DNA of 64,000 nt, from positions 1 through 64,000 of the forward strand of contig CAXSZX010000018.1 of assembly GCA_964242115.1 (NCBI GenBank), read 5' to 3'. The stretch's first letter is position 1, and every line of letters begins with the position of its first letter. Below the pieces are notes generated by a model. That model had not been told where the DNA came from. It saw only the letters and a list, made by a program, of their open reading frames with translations, and did not search any database. The translations under genes and the position numbers were made by a program. Below are positions 17,687 through 25,800 of the stretch, one piece after another. The stretch is from BOG-908 sp964242115 (GTDB taxonomy: Bacteria; Pseudomonadota; Alphaproteobacteria; Acetobacterales; Acetobacteraceae).

Positions 17687-17776
17687 GCAAGGCAAGACCC
17701 TCTGTCGCGGAGTTCCTGCAGCACGCACCCAGGGAACGAGAGTTTGTGATTCTTGTTTCAAAAAAGAACCGCTTGC
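17687..17776. repeat. Intergenic repeat family copy R11 (left hairpin lost)
   Basis: Second copy in the same atpB-atpE gap: GCAAGGCAAG, CTGTCGCGG, then a degenerate right arm ending AAAAAAGAACCGCTTGCC. Together R10 and R11 fill the 356-nt gap. Confidence 0.75.
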
Positions 17777-17787
17777 CTTGTCACCGC

Positions 17788-18450
17788 TCACGGCTTGTCG
17801 GCAATCGCGCTGGAGATGAACACCATCGCCAGGATCGCAAAGATATAGGCCTGCACAGCGCCGATCAGCAGGTCGAGCGCCATCAGCGGGATCGGCACCA
17901 GTAGGCCTGCCAGCGACAGCACGATGCCGATGACGAACACGCCGCTCATCACGTTGCCGAACAGGCGAACGAACAGCGAGAAGCTGCGGGTGACCGCCTC
18001 GATGACGTTGAGCGGGATCATCACCATGCTGGGCGTGGCAAACGTGGCGAGGTAGCCGCGCACTCCGCCGGCGCGGATGCCGAACCAGATGATCGCCAGG
18101 AACACCAGCAGCGCCAGCGCCGCGCAGGTTTCCAGCTGCGCCGTCGGCGGGTGCACGCCCGGCACCAGCGAGGACCAGTTGGCGACGAAGATGAACACGA
18201 ACAGCGTGCCGACGAACGCGCGGTAGGGGCCGGGTTCCAGCTGCATGGTGTCGCGGATCTGGCCGTCCACCGTGTCCACCACCAGCTCGCATACCGACTG
18301 CAGTCTGGAGGGGTTCAGGCGCAGCCTTCGGGTGAGGGCCGCGCTGCCGCAGACCAGCACCGCCATGATCGCCCAGGTGGCCACCACCGCCTCGGTGACC
18401 GGCGCAGGGCCGATGTGGAACATCGGCGTGCTGGCCAGCGGCGAGATCAT
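17788..18450 (-). CDS. atpB: N-ATPase a subunit
   Basis: A 220-residue membrane stator subunit. The essential arginine is Arg162 in SLFVRLFGNVMSG. About five TM helices; the C terminus QAYIFAILAMVFISSAIADK is the usual a-subunit ending. It provides the ion half-channels next to the c ring. Start ATG 18450 overlaps the atpR stop. Confidence 0.92.
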   Translation of the reverse strand: MISPLASTPMFHIGPAPVTEAVVATWAIMAVLVCGSAALTRRLRLNPSRLQSVCELVVDTVDGQIRDTMQLEPGPYRAFVGTLFVFIFVANWSSLVPGVHPPTAQLETCAALALLVFLAIIWFGIRAGGVRGYLATFATPSMVMIPLNVIEAVTRSFSLFVRLFGNVMSGVFVIGIVLSLAGLLVPIPLMALDLLIGAVQAYIFAILAMVFISSAIADKP

Positions 18451-18716
18451 GATGCGGCCATCCTGAACCGGCGCAGCATGACGGCCCTGGCCAGCACCAC
18501 GCCCAGCGCGGTCGTCAGCAGCGGCGCGGCGCCTTCGAAGCTGGCCGCGGTCAGCGCGCCGGCGAGCAGGACGAAGCGTGCGGCGATGCTGGCCACCAGC
18601 GTGCCCACATGGCCCGCGCGTTCGAACGCCCGTGCGTTCCACCACAGGCTGCTGAAATACAGCGTGCCGATAGCGGCCCCGCCCGCGAGATACAGCACGA
18701 GGACCAGGGTGCTCAC
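18447..18716 (-). CDS. atpR: N-ATPase accessory membrane protein AtpR
   Basis: An 89-residue protein with about three TM segments (LVLVLYLAGGAAIGTLYFSS; VASIAARFVLLAGALTAASF; the last ends VVLARAVMLRRFRM). Its place between atpQ and atpB and its size match AtpR, a hallmark of N-ATPase operons that is suggested to assist assembly of the c ring. GTG start 18716 overlaps the atpQ stop by one codon frame; too weak to call without operon context. Confidence 0.82.
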   Translation of the reverse strand: MSTLVLVLYLAGGAAIGTLYFSSLWWNARAFERAGHVGTLVASIAARFVLLAGALTAASFEGAAPLLTTALGVVLARAVMLRRFRMAAS

Positions 18717-18991
18717 GCGCTGCCCATCCACTTCCAGGCGGACCAGCAGCCAAGCAACGCGCCCAGCATCAGCAGCGGCGCCGTCCAGAACAGTCCGGAG
18801 TGCAACCGCGCGTCCAGCCAGTGCCCGGCGAAGATGCCGGCCAGCATGGGGGTCACCACGATCCAGCCGAGCACGCCGATCTGACCCAGCCGGCGCGCCA
18901 CATGCGGTTCGCCGTCTCGCAGCCAGGACCGGTAGCGCGCGCCGCGCAACTTGGCTGCGGCCACCAGCGGGTCCTGGTCCGGCGCGGTCAA
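18713..18991 (-). CDS. atpQ: N-ATPase accessory membrane protein AtpQ
   Basis: A 92-residue protein. The soluble N terminus is followed by GQIGVLGWIVVTPMLAGIFA and a second TM segment. The block RLGQIG..GIFAGHWLD is the AtpI/AtpQ signature. AtpQ is a small two-TM protein specific to N-ATPase operons, with a proposed assembly or Mg2+-related role. TTG start 18991 overlaps the epsilon stop, as do most junctions here. Confidence 0.85.
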   Translation of the reverse strand: MTAPDQDPLVAAAKLRGARYRSWLRDGEPHVARRLGQIGVLGWIVVTPMLAGIFAGHWLDARLHSGLFWTAPLLMLGALLGCWSAWKWMGSA

Positions 18992-19392
18992 GACGCCACG
19001 CCCGGCCGCAGGTGGCGGACGATCTCGCGGATCGCCCGCAGTTGCAGCTTGGTGCTGTCCACCCGGCCGGCCCGCTCGGCGGCCTCGTCGGCGCCGAAGC
19101 GCGCGAGGATCGCCTGGTCCAGCGTGGCGAGGTCGTCTCCCGGGATCGCCTCGCTTGTGGCGACGGCAACCTCCTGTCCGCCGGTCACGCTCAACACACC
19201 GCCATGCACGGCGCAGTAGTGCCGCGCGCCGGCGCTGTCCCTCCAGCTCACCACGCCCACCGCGAGGCTGGTGAGGAAGTCCGCGTGATGCGGCTGGATG
19301 CCGAACCCGCCGCTGGCATCCTCTGCCGAGACGATTTGCACCGCGTCGGCGTCGACGACGACGGCCAGCGGCGTGATGATACGCAGCCTCAT
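18988..19392 (-). CDS. atpC: N-ATPase epsilon subunit
   Basis: A 134-residue F1 epsilon homologue: beta-sandwich start MRLRIITPLAVVVDADAVQI, the conserved GGFGIQPHHADFLTSL, and a C-terminal helical part (TLDQAILARFGADEAAERAG). It lies within the rotor stalk. ATG 19392 overlaps the beta stop by 4 nt, giving coupled translation in the order D-C. Confidence 0.9.
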   Translation of the reverse strand: MRLRIITPLAVVVDADAVQIVSAEDASGGFGIQPHHADFLTSLAVGVVSWRDSAGARHYCAVHGGVLSVTGGQEVAVATSEAIPGDDLATLDQAILARFGADEAAERAGRVDSTKLQLRAIREIVRHLRPGVAS

Positions 19393-20849
19393 GCGGTCGC
19401 GCCCTTCGCCGCGGCGGCTTCCTTGGCGCGGGCTTCCTCGAACGTGCCGACCATGTAGAGCGAGCTCTCCGCCCAGTCGTCCGCCTCGCCGTCCAGGATG
19501 GCGCGGCAGCCGGCCAGCGTGTCCGCACGGCTGACGCTGCGCCCGGGGATGCCGGTGAACGCCTCCGTCACCGCGAAGGGCTGGCTGAGGAAGCGTTGCA
19601 GCCGCCGCGCGCGCTTGACCACGGCGCGGTCGGCCGGCCCCAGCTCGTCGATGCCGAGCAGGGCAATGATGTCCTCGAGATCCTTGAAGTGGGCCAGCGC
19701 TTCCCGCGCGCGCTCTGCCAGGCGGTAATGCGCCTCGCCCACCACCAGCGGGTCCAGCAGGGAGGAGGTGGACGCCAGCGGGTCGATGGCCGGGTAGAAG
19801 CCGTCCGCGGCCAGCTTGCGCGACAGCATGATGATGCCGTCCATGTGGGCGGAGATTGCGGTCACCGCGGGGTCGGTGAAGTCGTCCGCCGGGACGTAGA
19901 CGGCCTGCACCGCGGTGACCGCGGCGCCGGCAACCGAGGCGATGCGTTCCTGCAGCCCCGCCACCTCGGTGGCCAAAGTGGGTTGGTAGCCGACGCGGGA
20001 GGGCAGGCGGCCCAGCAGGCTGGACAGCTCGCTGCCGGCCTGGACGAAGCGGAACACGTTGTCCATCAGCAGCAGCACGTTCTGGTGCTTCTGGTCGCGG
20101 AAATACTCCGCGATGGTCAGCGCCGTCAGCGGCACCCGCCAGCGCGCGCCGGGCGGCTCGTTCATCTGCCCGTAGACGAGCACGGTGCGGGCGAGCACGC
20201 CGGAGTCCTGCATGTCGGTCAGCAGCTCGTGGCCCTCGCGGGAGCGTTCGCCGACGCCGGCGAACACCGCTATGCCGGTGTATTTCTCCACCGTGGCGTG
20301 GATCAGCTCCATCACCAGCACGGTCTTTCCCACGCCGGCGCCGCCGAACATCGCTGCCTTGCCGCCCTGGGCCAGCGGTGCGAGCAGGTCGATCACCTTG
20401 ATGCCGGTCTCGAACACCGTCGTGGCCGAGGTCTCATCGGTCAGGGCAGGCGGGCTGGCGTGGATGCCGCGCCTGGGCGTGTCCGCCGGCAAGGGGGCGC
20501 CACGGTCGCCTAGCGTGCCCAGAACGTCGAGCAGGCGGCCCAGCACCGCTTCGCCGACCGGCACGGCGATCGCCTGTCCGGTTGCGCGCACGCCGGTGCC
20601 GCGCGACAGGCCGGCGGTCGCCTGCATGGCGATGCCGCGCACGGTCCGCGTGTCCACGTGGCTGTGCACCTCAAGCACGAGCGTCTCCGGGCGGTCCCAA
20701 TCCACCAGCAGCGCGGTGTCGATCGGCGGCAGCGTGCCGTCTGCGAAGTCGACGTCCACGACGGCGCCACGCACGGAGGCGACGAGTCCGCTGGCCAAGC
20801 CCGCGTCCAAGGTCAGGCGGCGTCCGGCACGTGCGCCGTGCGATTGCAC
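19389..20849 (-). CDS. atpD: N-ATPase beta subunit
   Basis: A 486-residue catalytic subunit. P-loop GGAGVGKT (169-176), catalytic Glu in FAGVGERSREGHEL, VYGQMNEPPGARWRVPLTAL and the region near RFVQAGSELSSLLGRLPSRV. First gene of atpDCQRBEFAG, the diagnostic N-ATPase order, which differs from canonical atpHAGDC. GTG 20849 is the start. The operon promoter is not evident; repeat R12 lies about 120 nt upstream. Confidence 0.94.
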   Translation of the reverse strand: MQSHGARAGRRLTLDAGLASGLVASVRGAVVDVDFADGTLPPIDTALLVDWDRPETLVLEVHSHVDTRTVRGIAMQATAGLSRGTGVRATGQAIAVPVGEAVLGRLLDVLGTLGDRGAPLPADTPRRGIHASPPALTDETSATTVFETGIKVIDLLAPLAQGGKAAMFGGAGVGKTVLVMELIHATVEKYTGIAVFAGVGERSREGHELLTDMQDSGVLARTVLVYGQMNEPPGARWRVPLTALTIAEYFRDQKHQNVLLLMDNVFRFVQAGSELSSLLGRLPSRVGYQPTLATEVAGLQERIASVAGAAVTAVQAVYVPADDFTDPAVTAISAHMDGIIMLSRKLAADGFYPAIDPLASTSSLLDPLVVGEAHYRLAERAREALAHFKDLEDIIALLGIDELGPADRAVVKRARRLQRFLSQPFAVTEAFTGIPGRSVSRADTLAGCRAILDGEADDWAESSLYMVGTFEEARAKEAAAAKGATA

Positions 20850-20971
20850 CAGCTTTGGTCCATGGATCGGCTCTTTCGGGTTTGTCCAAGTGATTGGCGC
20901 AGGTTACGGGAAGGGCATCGTAGGACGCGGGCGGGTTGGGCGAGAGGGTCGGAAACTACGCAGCAGAGACA

Positions 20972-21110
20972 GCAGGCAGTTCTTTTTGAGAAAAAAGAGC
21001 CAAAGAAATTTCGTCTTCTGGCGGCGCGCGTTGTTGAAACGTGTCGTTTCAGCTTCCCGCGACAGCCGGAGTAAAAGCTTTTTGCTTCTTCTCGAAAAAG
21101 AAGGCCTTGC
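20972..21110. repeat. Intergenic repeat family copy R12
   Basis: Diverged full copy between GH65 and atpD. It encodes the last ~20 codons of the GH65 frame, whose TGA stop (21049-21051) lies in the GTTTCAGC part of the repeat middle. Confidence 0.8.
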
Positions 21111-23409
21111 TTTCTTTCCTTGGTAGGAGCGTGACGCTCAACGCCGCGTCCATCGACACGCGGTGCTCCCCGCTACCCAACGTAATGACCATCGGATCGC
21201 CCGAACCCAGCGTCGCCGCGAAAACCCGCGTCACCCGATCGATGCGAACCGATACGTGGCGACCTCGCCACTGCACGCTGAACGCCAGGTCCGTCCACGC
21301 TTCCGGCAATCGCGGATCGAAGCTCAGCCCGGAGTCCGTCACTGCCAGTCCGGCGAACCCCAGTACCGCCATCATCCACACGCCGCCGAGTGACGCGATG
21401 TGCAGGCCGCCGTCGATGGCGGCGTGGGTGTCGGCCAGGTCGGTCGCCGAGGCCTGCCGGAAGAAGCGCATGGCCAGCTCGCTCTGCCCAAGCCGGGCGG
21501 CCGCCACGCCGTGCATCGCCGCGCTGAGCGAACTGCCATGGCTGCACCGCGGCTCGTAATAGGCGAAGTTCGCGTCCGCGGCGCCGGCCGGGAATTCGTC
21601 CGGCAGCAACACCAGGAGTGCCACGACGTCGGCCTGCTTGACGACCTGCGACGCCTGGGTCCGCTCCCGCCCGAGCACCATGTCCATCGGCGCGGACCGT
21701 CCGGCGTAGCTCGCGACGTCGATCTGTTCCAGCCCGAAGAAACCCTCGAACTGTTCGAACAGCCCGGTGTGCGGATCGAGGCCCGTCGCCATGGTGTCTG
21801 CGGTGTTGGCCCACTGACGCAGCTCCGCCTCGTCCAACCCGATCGCGCCGGACAGGCTGGCCCAGCGCTGCGGCCAGGCCTGCGCCAGCTTGGCAGCGAC
21901 GGCCAGCCCGCAGCGCAAGTTCCAGCGCGCCATCACGTTGGTGAAGGCGTTGTCGTCGACCGTTTCGTGGTACTCGTCCGGGCCGATCACGCCGCGTATG
22001 TGGTGCAGTCCGTCGGCTTCGATCCGCGCCCGATCGGACCAGAAACGCGCCGTCTCCAGCACGATCTCGGCGCCGGCATTGCGCAGGAAGGCGTCGTCCC
22101 CGGTCGCCTGCCAGTAGTGCCAGACCGCATAGGCAACGTCGGCGCTGATGTGCAACTCTTCAGTCCCACACAGTATGTCCACGATCCGGCGGTCCGGGCT
22201 GATGGCGTGGGGCGGGCACGTCTCCGCCCCGGTGTTGGCGGATTCCCACGCGTACATCGCGCCGCGCCAGCCCATGCGGCTGGCCTTAATGCGCGCGCCG
22301 CCCAGCGTGTTGAAGCGATACATCAGCAGCGCGCGCGCCGCCTCAGGCCAGGTGAGCGTGTAGAAAGGCAGCAGGAATATCTCGGTGTCCCAGAAAACGT
22401 GCCCGTGGTAGTCGGCACCGGTCAGCGCGCGTGCGGCGATGGAGACGTGCTCGTCCGTCGGGTTGGCGGCACCGTTGAGGTGGGTGAGCGCGAAACGCAG
22501 CGCATGCTGGGCGGCAGGATCGCCGCCGACCACCACGTCGCTCGCACGCCAGCGCGCCGCCCAGGCGGCCTCGTGCCTGCCGAGCACGCCGGTCCACCCG
22601 GCGGTCACGGCGCGGGCGAGGTGTCCCTGCGCCTGTTCGACCGGGTTGCCGGTCACGGCATCGCCAAGGGCCAAGGCAACCATGCGTTCGAACTGGACAA
22701 ACTGGCCGGGCCGGGTGGTCCAGGTCCACGACCAGTGAAACGGCGACACCGGCTTGCCCGCGACGGCCTGCCCGTCCACTCGCAACACGGACGCCGACAC
22801 CATGGCGAGGCGCTTGGCCGTCGTGTGTGTCCGCCAGACGCCCAGGTCCTGCTCGAGCCGCTCGCAGACCAGGGCCGACTGCAACCCCTCGAACGAGGCC
22901 TCTATTGTCACCTCCACCGTGCCGGAATCGACCTCTACCTGGACCACCTGCAGCCCGACCGACCGGCAATCCAGCGACGCCACGCGCAGCACGCGCAACC
23001 GTACCGCCAGTTCCGGCGCGTGCGCCACGCGGCTTTCGGTGACGAGCGCGCCTCGCCTGAAGTCGAGCGTCCGGCGGTGGAAGGAGACCTCACCCGCCTC
23101 CAGGCCGGCTCCCGTGGAGGACAGCGCCAGGTCGATGCGCAACCAGTCGGGGGCCGGCACCAAGGCGCACATCGGCGGGTCGGTGCCGACCAGGTCGAAC
23201 AGACCCGCGACGTAGGTCCTGGGCGCCGCGTCGGGGTCCGGCAGCCGTTCGACGGTCCGCCCGCCGCGGACGCCGAGGAAGCCGTTGCTGATGGCAAAGC
23301 GGGACTCTCGGCTGCTGTCGCGCAGCGGGTCGAAGCCGTGCTGGTCCAGCACCCAGGCCGGGTTAGCGTCCGGCACCAGCGCCTGCTGCGCCGCCTGTTG
23401 CGGGGTCAC
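21049..23409 (-). CDS. Glycoside hydrolase family 65 protein (disaccharide phosphorylase)
   Basis: A 786-residue protein. It opens NPAWVLDQHGFDPLRDSSRE and FAISNGFLGVRGG, typical of the GH65 N-terminal domain. The (alpha/alpha)6 barrel has FWDTEIFLLPFY, the general-acid region IGPDEYHETVDDNAFTN, and SHGSSLSAAMHG, the phosphate-binding motif of GH65 phosphorylases. Likely substrates are trehalose, maltose, kojibiose or nigerose, giving beta-glucose 1-phosphate; which one cannot be told. GTG 23409 overlaps the mutase stop. The reading frame continues into repeat R12, giving a ~20-residue Lys/Phe-rich tail of repeat origin. Confidence 0.9.
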   Translation of the reverse strand: MTPQQAAQQALVPDANPAWVLDQHGFDPLRDSSRESRFAISNGFLGVRGGRTVERLPDPDAAPRTYVAGLFDLVGTDPPMCALVPAPDWLRIDLALSSTGAGLEAGEVSFHRRTLDFRRGALVTESRVAHAPELAVRLRVLRVASLDCRSVGLQVVQVEVDSGTVEVTIEASFEGLQSALVCERLEQDLGVWRTHTTAKRLAMVSASVLRVDGQAVAGKPVSPFHWSWTWTTRPGQFVQFERMVALALGDAVTGNPVEQAQGHLARAVTAGWTGVLGRHEAAWAARWRASDVVVGGDPAAQHALRFALTHLNGAANPTDEHVSIAARALTGADYHGHVFWDTEIFLLPFYTLTWPEAARALLMYRFNTLGGARIKASRMGWRGAMYAWESANTGAETCPPHAISPDRRIVDILCGTEELHISADVAYAVWHYWQATGDDAFLRNAGAEIVLETARFWSDRARIEADGLHHIRGVIGPDEYHETVDDNAFTNVMARWNLRCGLAVAAKLAQAWPQRWASLSGAIGLDEAELRQWANTADTMATGLDPHTGLFEQFEGFFGLEQIDVASYAGRSAPMDMVLGRERTQASQVVKQADVVALLVLLPDEFPAGAADANFAYYEPRCSHGSSLSAAMHGVAAARLGQSELAMRFFRQASATDLADTHAAIDGGLHIASLGGVWMMAVLGFAGLAVTDSGLSFDPRLPEAWTDLAFSVQWRGRHVSVRIDRVTRVFAATLGSGDPMVITLGSGEHRVSMDAALSVTLLPRKESKAFFFEKKQKAFTPAVAGS

Positions 23410-24128
23410 GCCGGCACCCCGAGCCGGCCGGCTGCCAGCGCATCGATCGAGACGTCGTCCAGGCTCGTCACCACGAGCTGCGCGTCTGCCGCGCGCAGCC
23501 CCGCCGCGTCGTGCAGCCTGGCCACGCCGAGTGCGGCCATGCCGCCGGCGCGCGCGGCCAGGATGCCGGCCGGCGCGTCCTCCGCCACGAAGCAATGCTC
23601 GGGCGACACCTGCAACTCCCCTGCTGCCAGCAAGAAGATCTCCGGGTCAGGCTTGCCGTGCGGCAGGTCGCGCCCACAAACGCTGGCGCTGAACAACGGC
23701 AGCAACGCCCGTCCGTCAGGCAGGCTCACCTGGCGCAACATGGCTGCCGCGTTCTTCGACGAGGACGCCACCGCCATCTTCCAGCCGAGCGCGGACAGCG
23801 CAGCGACGAATCGCAACGCGTCGGGGAACGCGGCGACGTGGCCGGCGGCGATCAGCCCCTCGAGCCGGGCCTGCTTGCTCGCGGCGTAGGCGTCCACGTG
23901 GGCGGCCGCGTCCTTCACGCCGAGTGCGACCAGTGCCGCCAGGGCGCCGGCGGCGCGCGGCTTGCCGGCAACTTCGGCCTGATACATCGCCGTGGTGAAG
24001 CGCGCCGGGTCGGCCAGGCCGGCCAGTGCGTCGCGCCACGCCTGCTCGTGCGGCGAGGCGAGCAGGACTCCGTCGACATCGAAGATGGCGGCGCTCAGCC
24101 GCGCACCTAGCCAGCCGCCATCCATCAT
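23406..24128 (-). CDS. HAD-family phosphatase, probable beta-phosphoglucomutase
   Basis: A 240-residue protein with nucleophile motif FDVDGVLLASP (Asp16 and Asp18 approximate), a helical cap, VASSSKNAAAML (motif II Ser region), GKPDPEIFLLAA (motif III Lys) and FVAEDAPAGILAARAGGM (motif IV). It overlaps the GH65 gene by 4 nt, the classic pairing in which GH65 makes beta-glucose 1-phosphate and the mutase converts it to glucose 6-phosphate. Function is inferred from that context; the family also includes simple phosphatases. Start MMDGG at 24128. Confidence 0.85.
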   Translation of the reverse strand: MMDGGWLGARLSAAIFDVDGVLLASPHEQAWRDALAGLADPARFTTAMYQAEVAGKPRAAGALAALVALGVKDAAAHVDAYAASKQARLEGLIAAGHVAAFPDALRFVAALSALGWKMAVASSSKNAAAMLRQVSLPDGRALLPLFSASVCGRDLPHGKPDPEIFLLAAGELQVSPEHCFVAEDAPAGILAARAGGMAALGVARLHDAAGLRAADAQLVVTSLDDVSIDALAAGRLGVPA

Positions 24129-24233
24129 CGCTGAACCCGTCTCGTTGTTTGGCGTGCGCGGTGGTGCCTGCCTTGAGCGGCGACTGACAGGTTCGGAATC
24201 TACCTAGGCTTGGTTGCCCTGCGCAGACAGAAA

Positions 24234-24403
24234 GCAAGCAGTTCTTTTAATAAAAAAAGAACCAGGAAACTTTTGATTTCTTGGTATTCGTCTGTGGAAC
24301 TTCCGCGATAGACCCTGGGCCTGTTTGACCCGGAACGTCCGACCGCGAGTACACAAGAAGCAAAAGTTTTTTGGTATTTTTTTTCAAAAAAAGAACCGCT
24401 TGC
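24234..24403. repeat. Intergenic repeat family copy R13
   Basis: Between ackA and the mutase gene, ending 2 nt from the ackA stop. Left arm AGTTCTTTTAATAAAAAAAG, diverged core, right arm CAAAAGTTTTTTGG and GAACCGCTTGCC. Longer than usual (about 170 bp). Confidence 0.8.
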
Positions 24404-24404
24404 C

Positions 24405-25583
24405 TTACACTTTCCCGACCACGCCTCTCGTATGCCCTGCTATCACCGACTCCTCGTCGGTCGGAATCACCCACACCCCCACGGCACTTTCCGGGCTGCT
24501 GATGCGGCCGGGCTGGCCGGCGTTCGCCGCAGGGTCCAGCGCAATGCCAAGCCACGCCAAGCGGTCGCATACGGCGCTGCGGATGGCTGCAGAGTGCTCG
24601 CCGATGCCGGCGGTGAACACCAGGCCGTCCAGCCCGCCGAGCGCGCTGACGAGCCCGCCGGTCTCCGCCGCGATGCGATAGGTGAACAGCTCGACCGCCT
24701 CTCTCGCGTGCGGGTCGTCGCTGGCGAGCAGCTCCCGCAGGTCGCCGCTGATCCCGGAGACGCCCAGCAGGCCGGACTGCCGGTAGAGCAGGTCCTCGAC
24801 GTCGGACGCGTTCAGCCCCTGGCGCAGCAAATAGAGCACCACGCCCGGATCGAGGCTGCCGCACCGCGTGGCCATCACCAGCCCGTCCAGCGCGCTGAAG
24901 CCCATGGTGGTGGCGATGCTTGCGCCGCCGCGTAGCGCGCACAGGCTGGCGCCGGATCCGAGATGGGCCACCACCACCCGGCCGCGCGCGAGGCTTGGCG
25001 CGCGTTGCGCAAGCTGGCGCGCGATGAACTCGTAGGACAGGCCGTGAAAGCCGTAGCGCCGCACGCCTTTGGCCGCCCAGCCGCGCGGCACGGCCACCAG
25101 TCGCGCAAGAGGCGGCATCGTGTGGTGGAACGCCGTGTCGAAGCAGGCGACCTGCTCGAGCTCCGGGCGGGCAGCGGCGACAGCGCGGACCGGGGCCAGG
25201 CTGTGCGGCATGTGCAGCGGGTCGAGCGGCGTCAGCGCTTCCAGCTCGGCCAGCAATTCCGAGGTGATCAGCGCGGGTGCCACGTGGCCGGCGCCGCCAT
25301 GGACGATGCGGTGGCCGATCGCTGCCAGGAGATGCCCGTCGAGGTGAGAGTCGGCGAAGCCCAGCAGCGCGTCCAGCGCCGTGCCGAACGGGTCGGCAAG
25401 CCCGGCCGGCCATCGCCTGTCCACGAGGACCGCCTTGGCCGGATCATGTGCCAGCAGGCGTGGTGCGGTCGCGAGCTCGGTGATCTCCCCGCGTGCAGTG
25501 GCCGGGCCAGGACTGTCCGCGGGAAACAGCGCGAACTTCAGGCTCGACGAGCCGGCGTTGATTGCCAGGACGAGACCAGTCAA
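24405..25583 (-). CDS. ackA: Acetate kinase
   Basis: A 392-residue ASKHA-fold kinase: VLAINAGSSSLKFALF at the N terminus, GHRIVHGG, ACFDTAFHHTMP, RYGFHGLSYEFI, VVVAHLGSGASLCALRGG and FTAGIGEHSAAIR, all acetate-kinase landmarks. It interconverts acetyl phosphate and acetate with ATP formation. No phosphotransacetylase or phosphoketolase is in the window. TTG 25583 is taken as the start because it directly precedes TGLVLAINAG. It heads a co-directional minus-strand series ackA, mutase, GH65, N-ATPase. Confidence 0.93.
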   Translation of the reverse strand: MTGLVLAINAGSSSLKFALFPADSPGPATARGEITELATAPRLLAHDPAKAVLVDRRWPAGLADPFGTALDALLGFADSHLDGHLLAAIGHRIVHGGAGHVAPALITSELLAELEALTPLDPLHMPHSLAPVRAVAAARPELEQVACFDTAFHHTMPPLARLVAVPRGWAAKGVRRYGFHGLSYEFIARQLAQRAPSLARGRVVVAHLGSGASLCALRGGASIATTMGFSALDGLVMATRCGSLDPGVVLYLLRQGLNASDVEDLLYRQSGLLGVSGISGDLRELLASDDPHAREAVELFTYRIAAETGGLVSALGGLDGLVFTAGIGEHSAAIRSAVCDRLAWLGIALDPAANAGQPGRISSPESAVGVWVIPTDEESVIAGHTRGVVGKV

Positions 25584-25625
25584 GGGGGCGCGGTGAGCAT
25601 GGGTGGCGCTCTCCTAATGGGCAGA

Positions 25626-25767
25626 AGCAAGGCCTTCTTTTTCGAAAAAAAGAAGCAAAAAGCTTTTGCGTACGCTGTCGCGGGAAGCTGAAACGACACG
25701 CATCAACGAACGACACCTACAGGGAACAACAGTTTTCTGGTTCTTTTTTCAAAAAAGAACCGCTTGC
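25626..25767. repeat. Intergenic repeat family copy R14
   Basis: Full copy in the divergent ackA/Nramp gap. Left arm GGCCTTCTTTTTCG-type with AAAAAGCTTTTGC, GCTGTCGCGGG box, right GGTTC-type arm. Confidence 0.87.
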
Positions 25768-25800
25768 CTTCGCGCGCAACGTCCCGGTGTAGAACACTGC

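Noticed and set aside
13875..20849. Canonical F1F0 ATP synthase operon
   Set aside because: Gene order D-C-Q-R-B-E-F-A-G, AtpQ/AtpR and the two-carboxylate c subunit identify an N-ATPase; the canonical F0 is at 43.7-46.3 kb.
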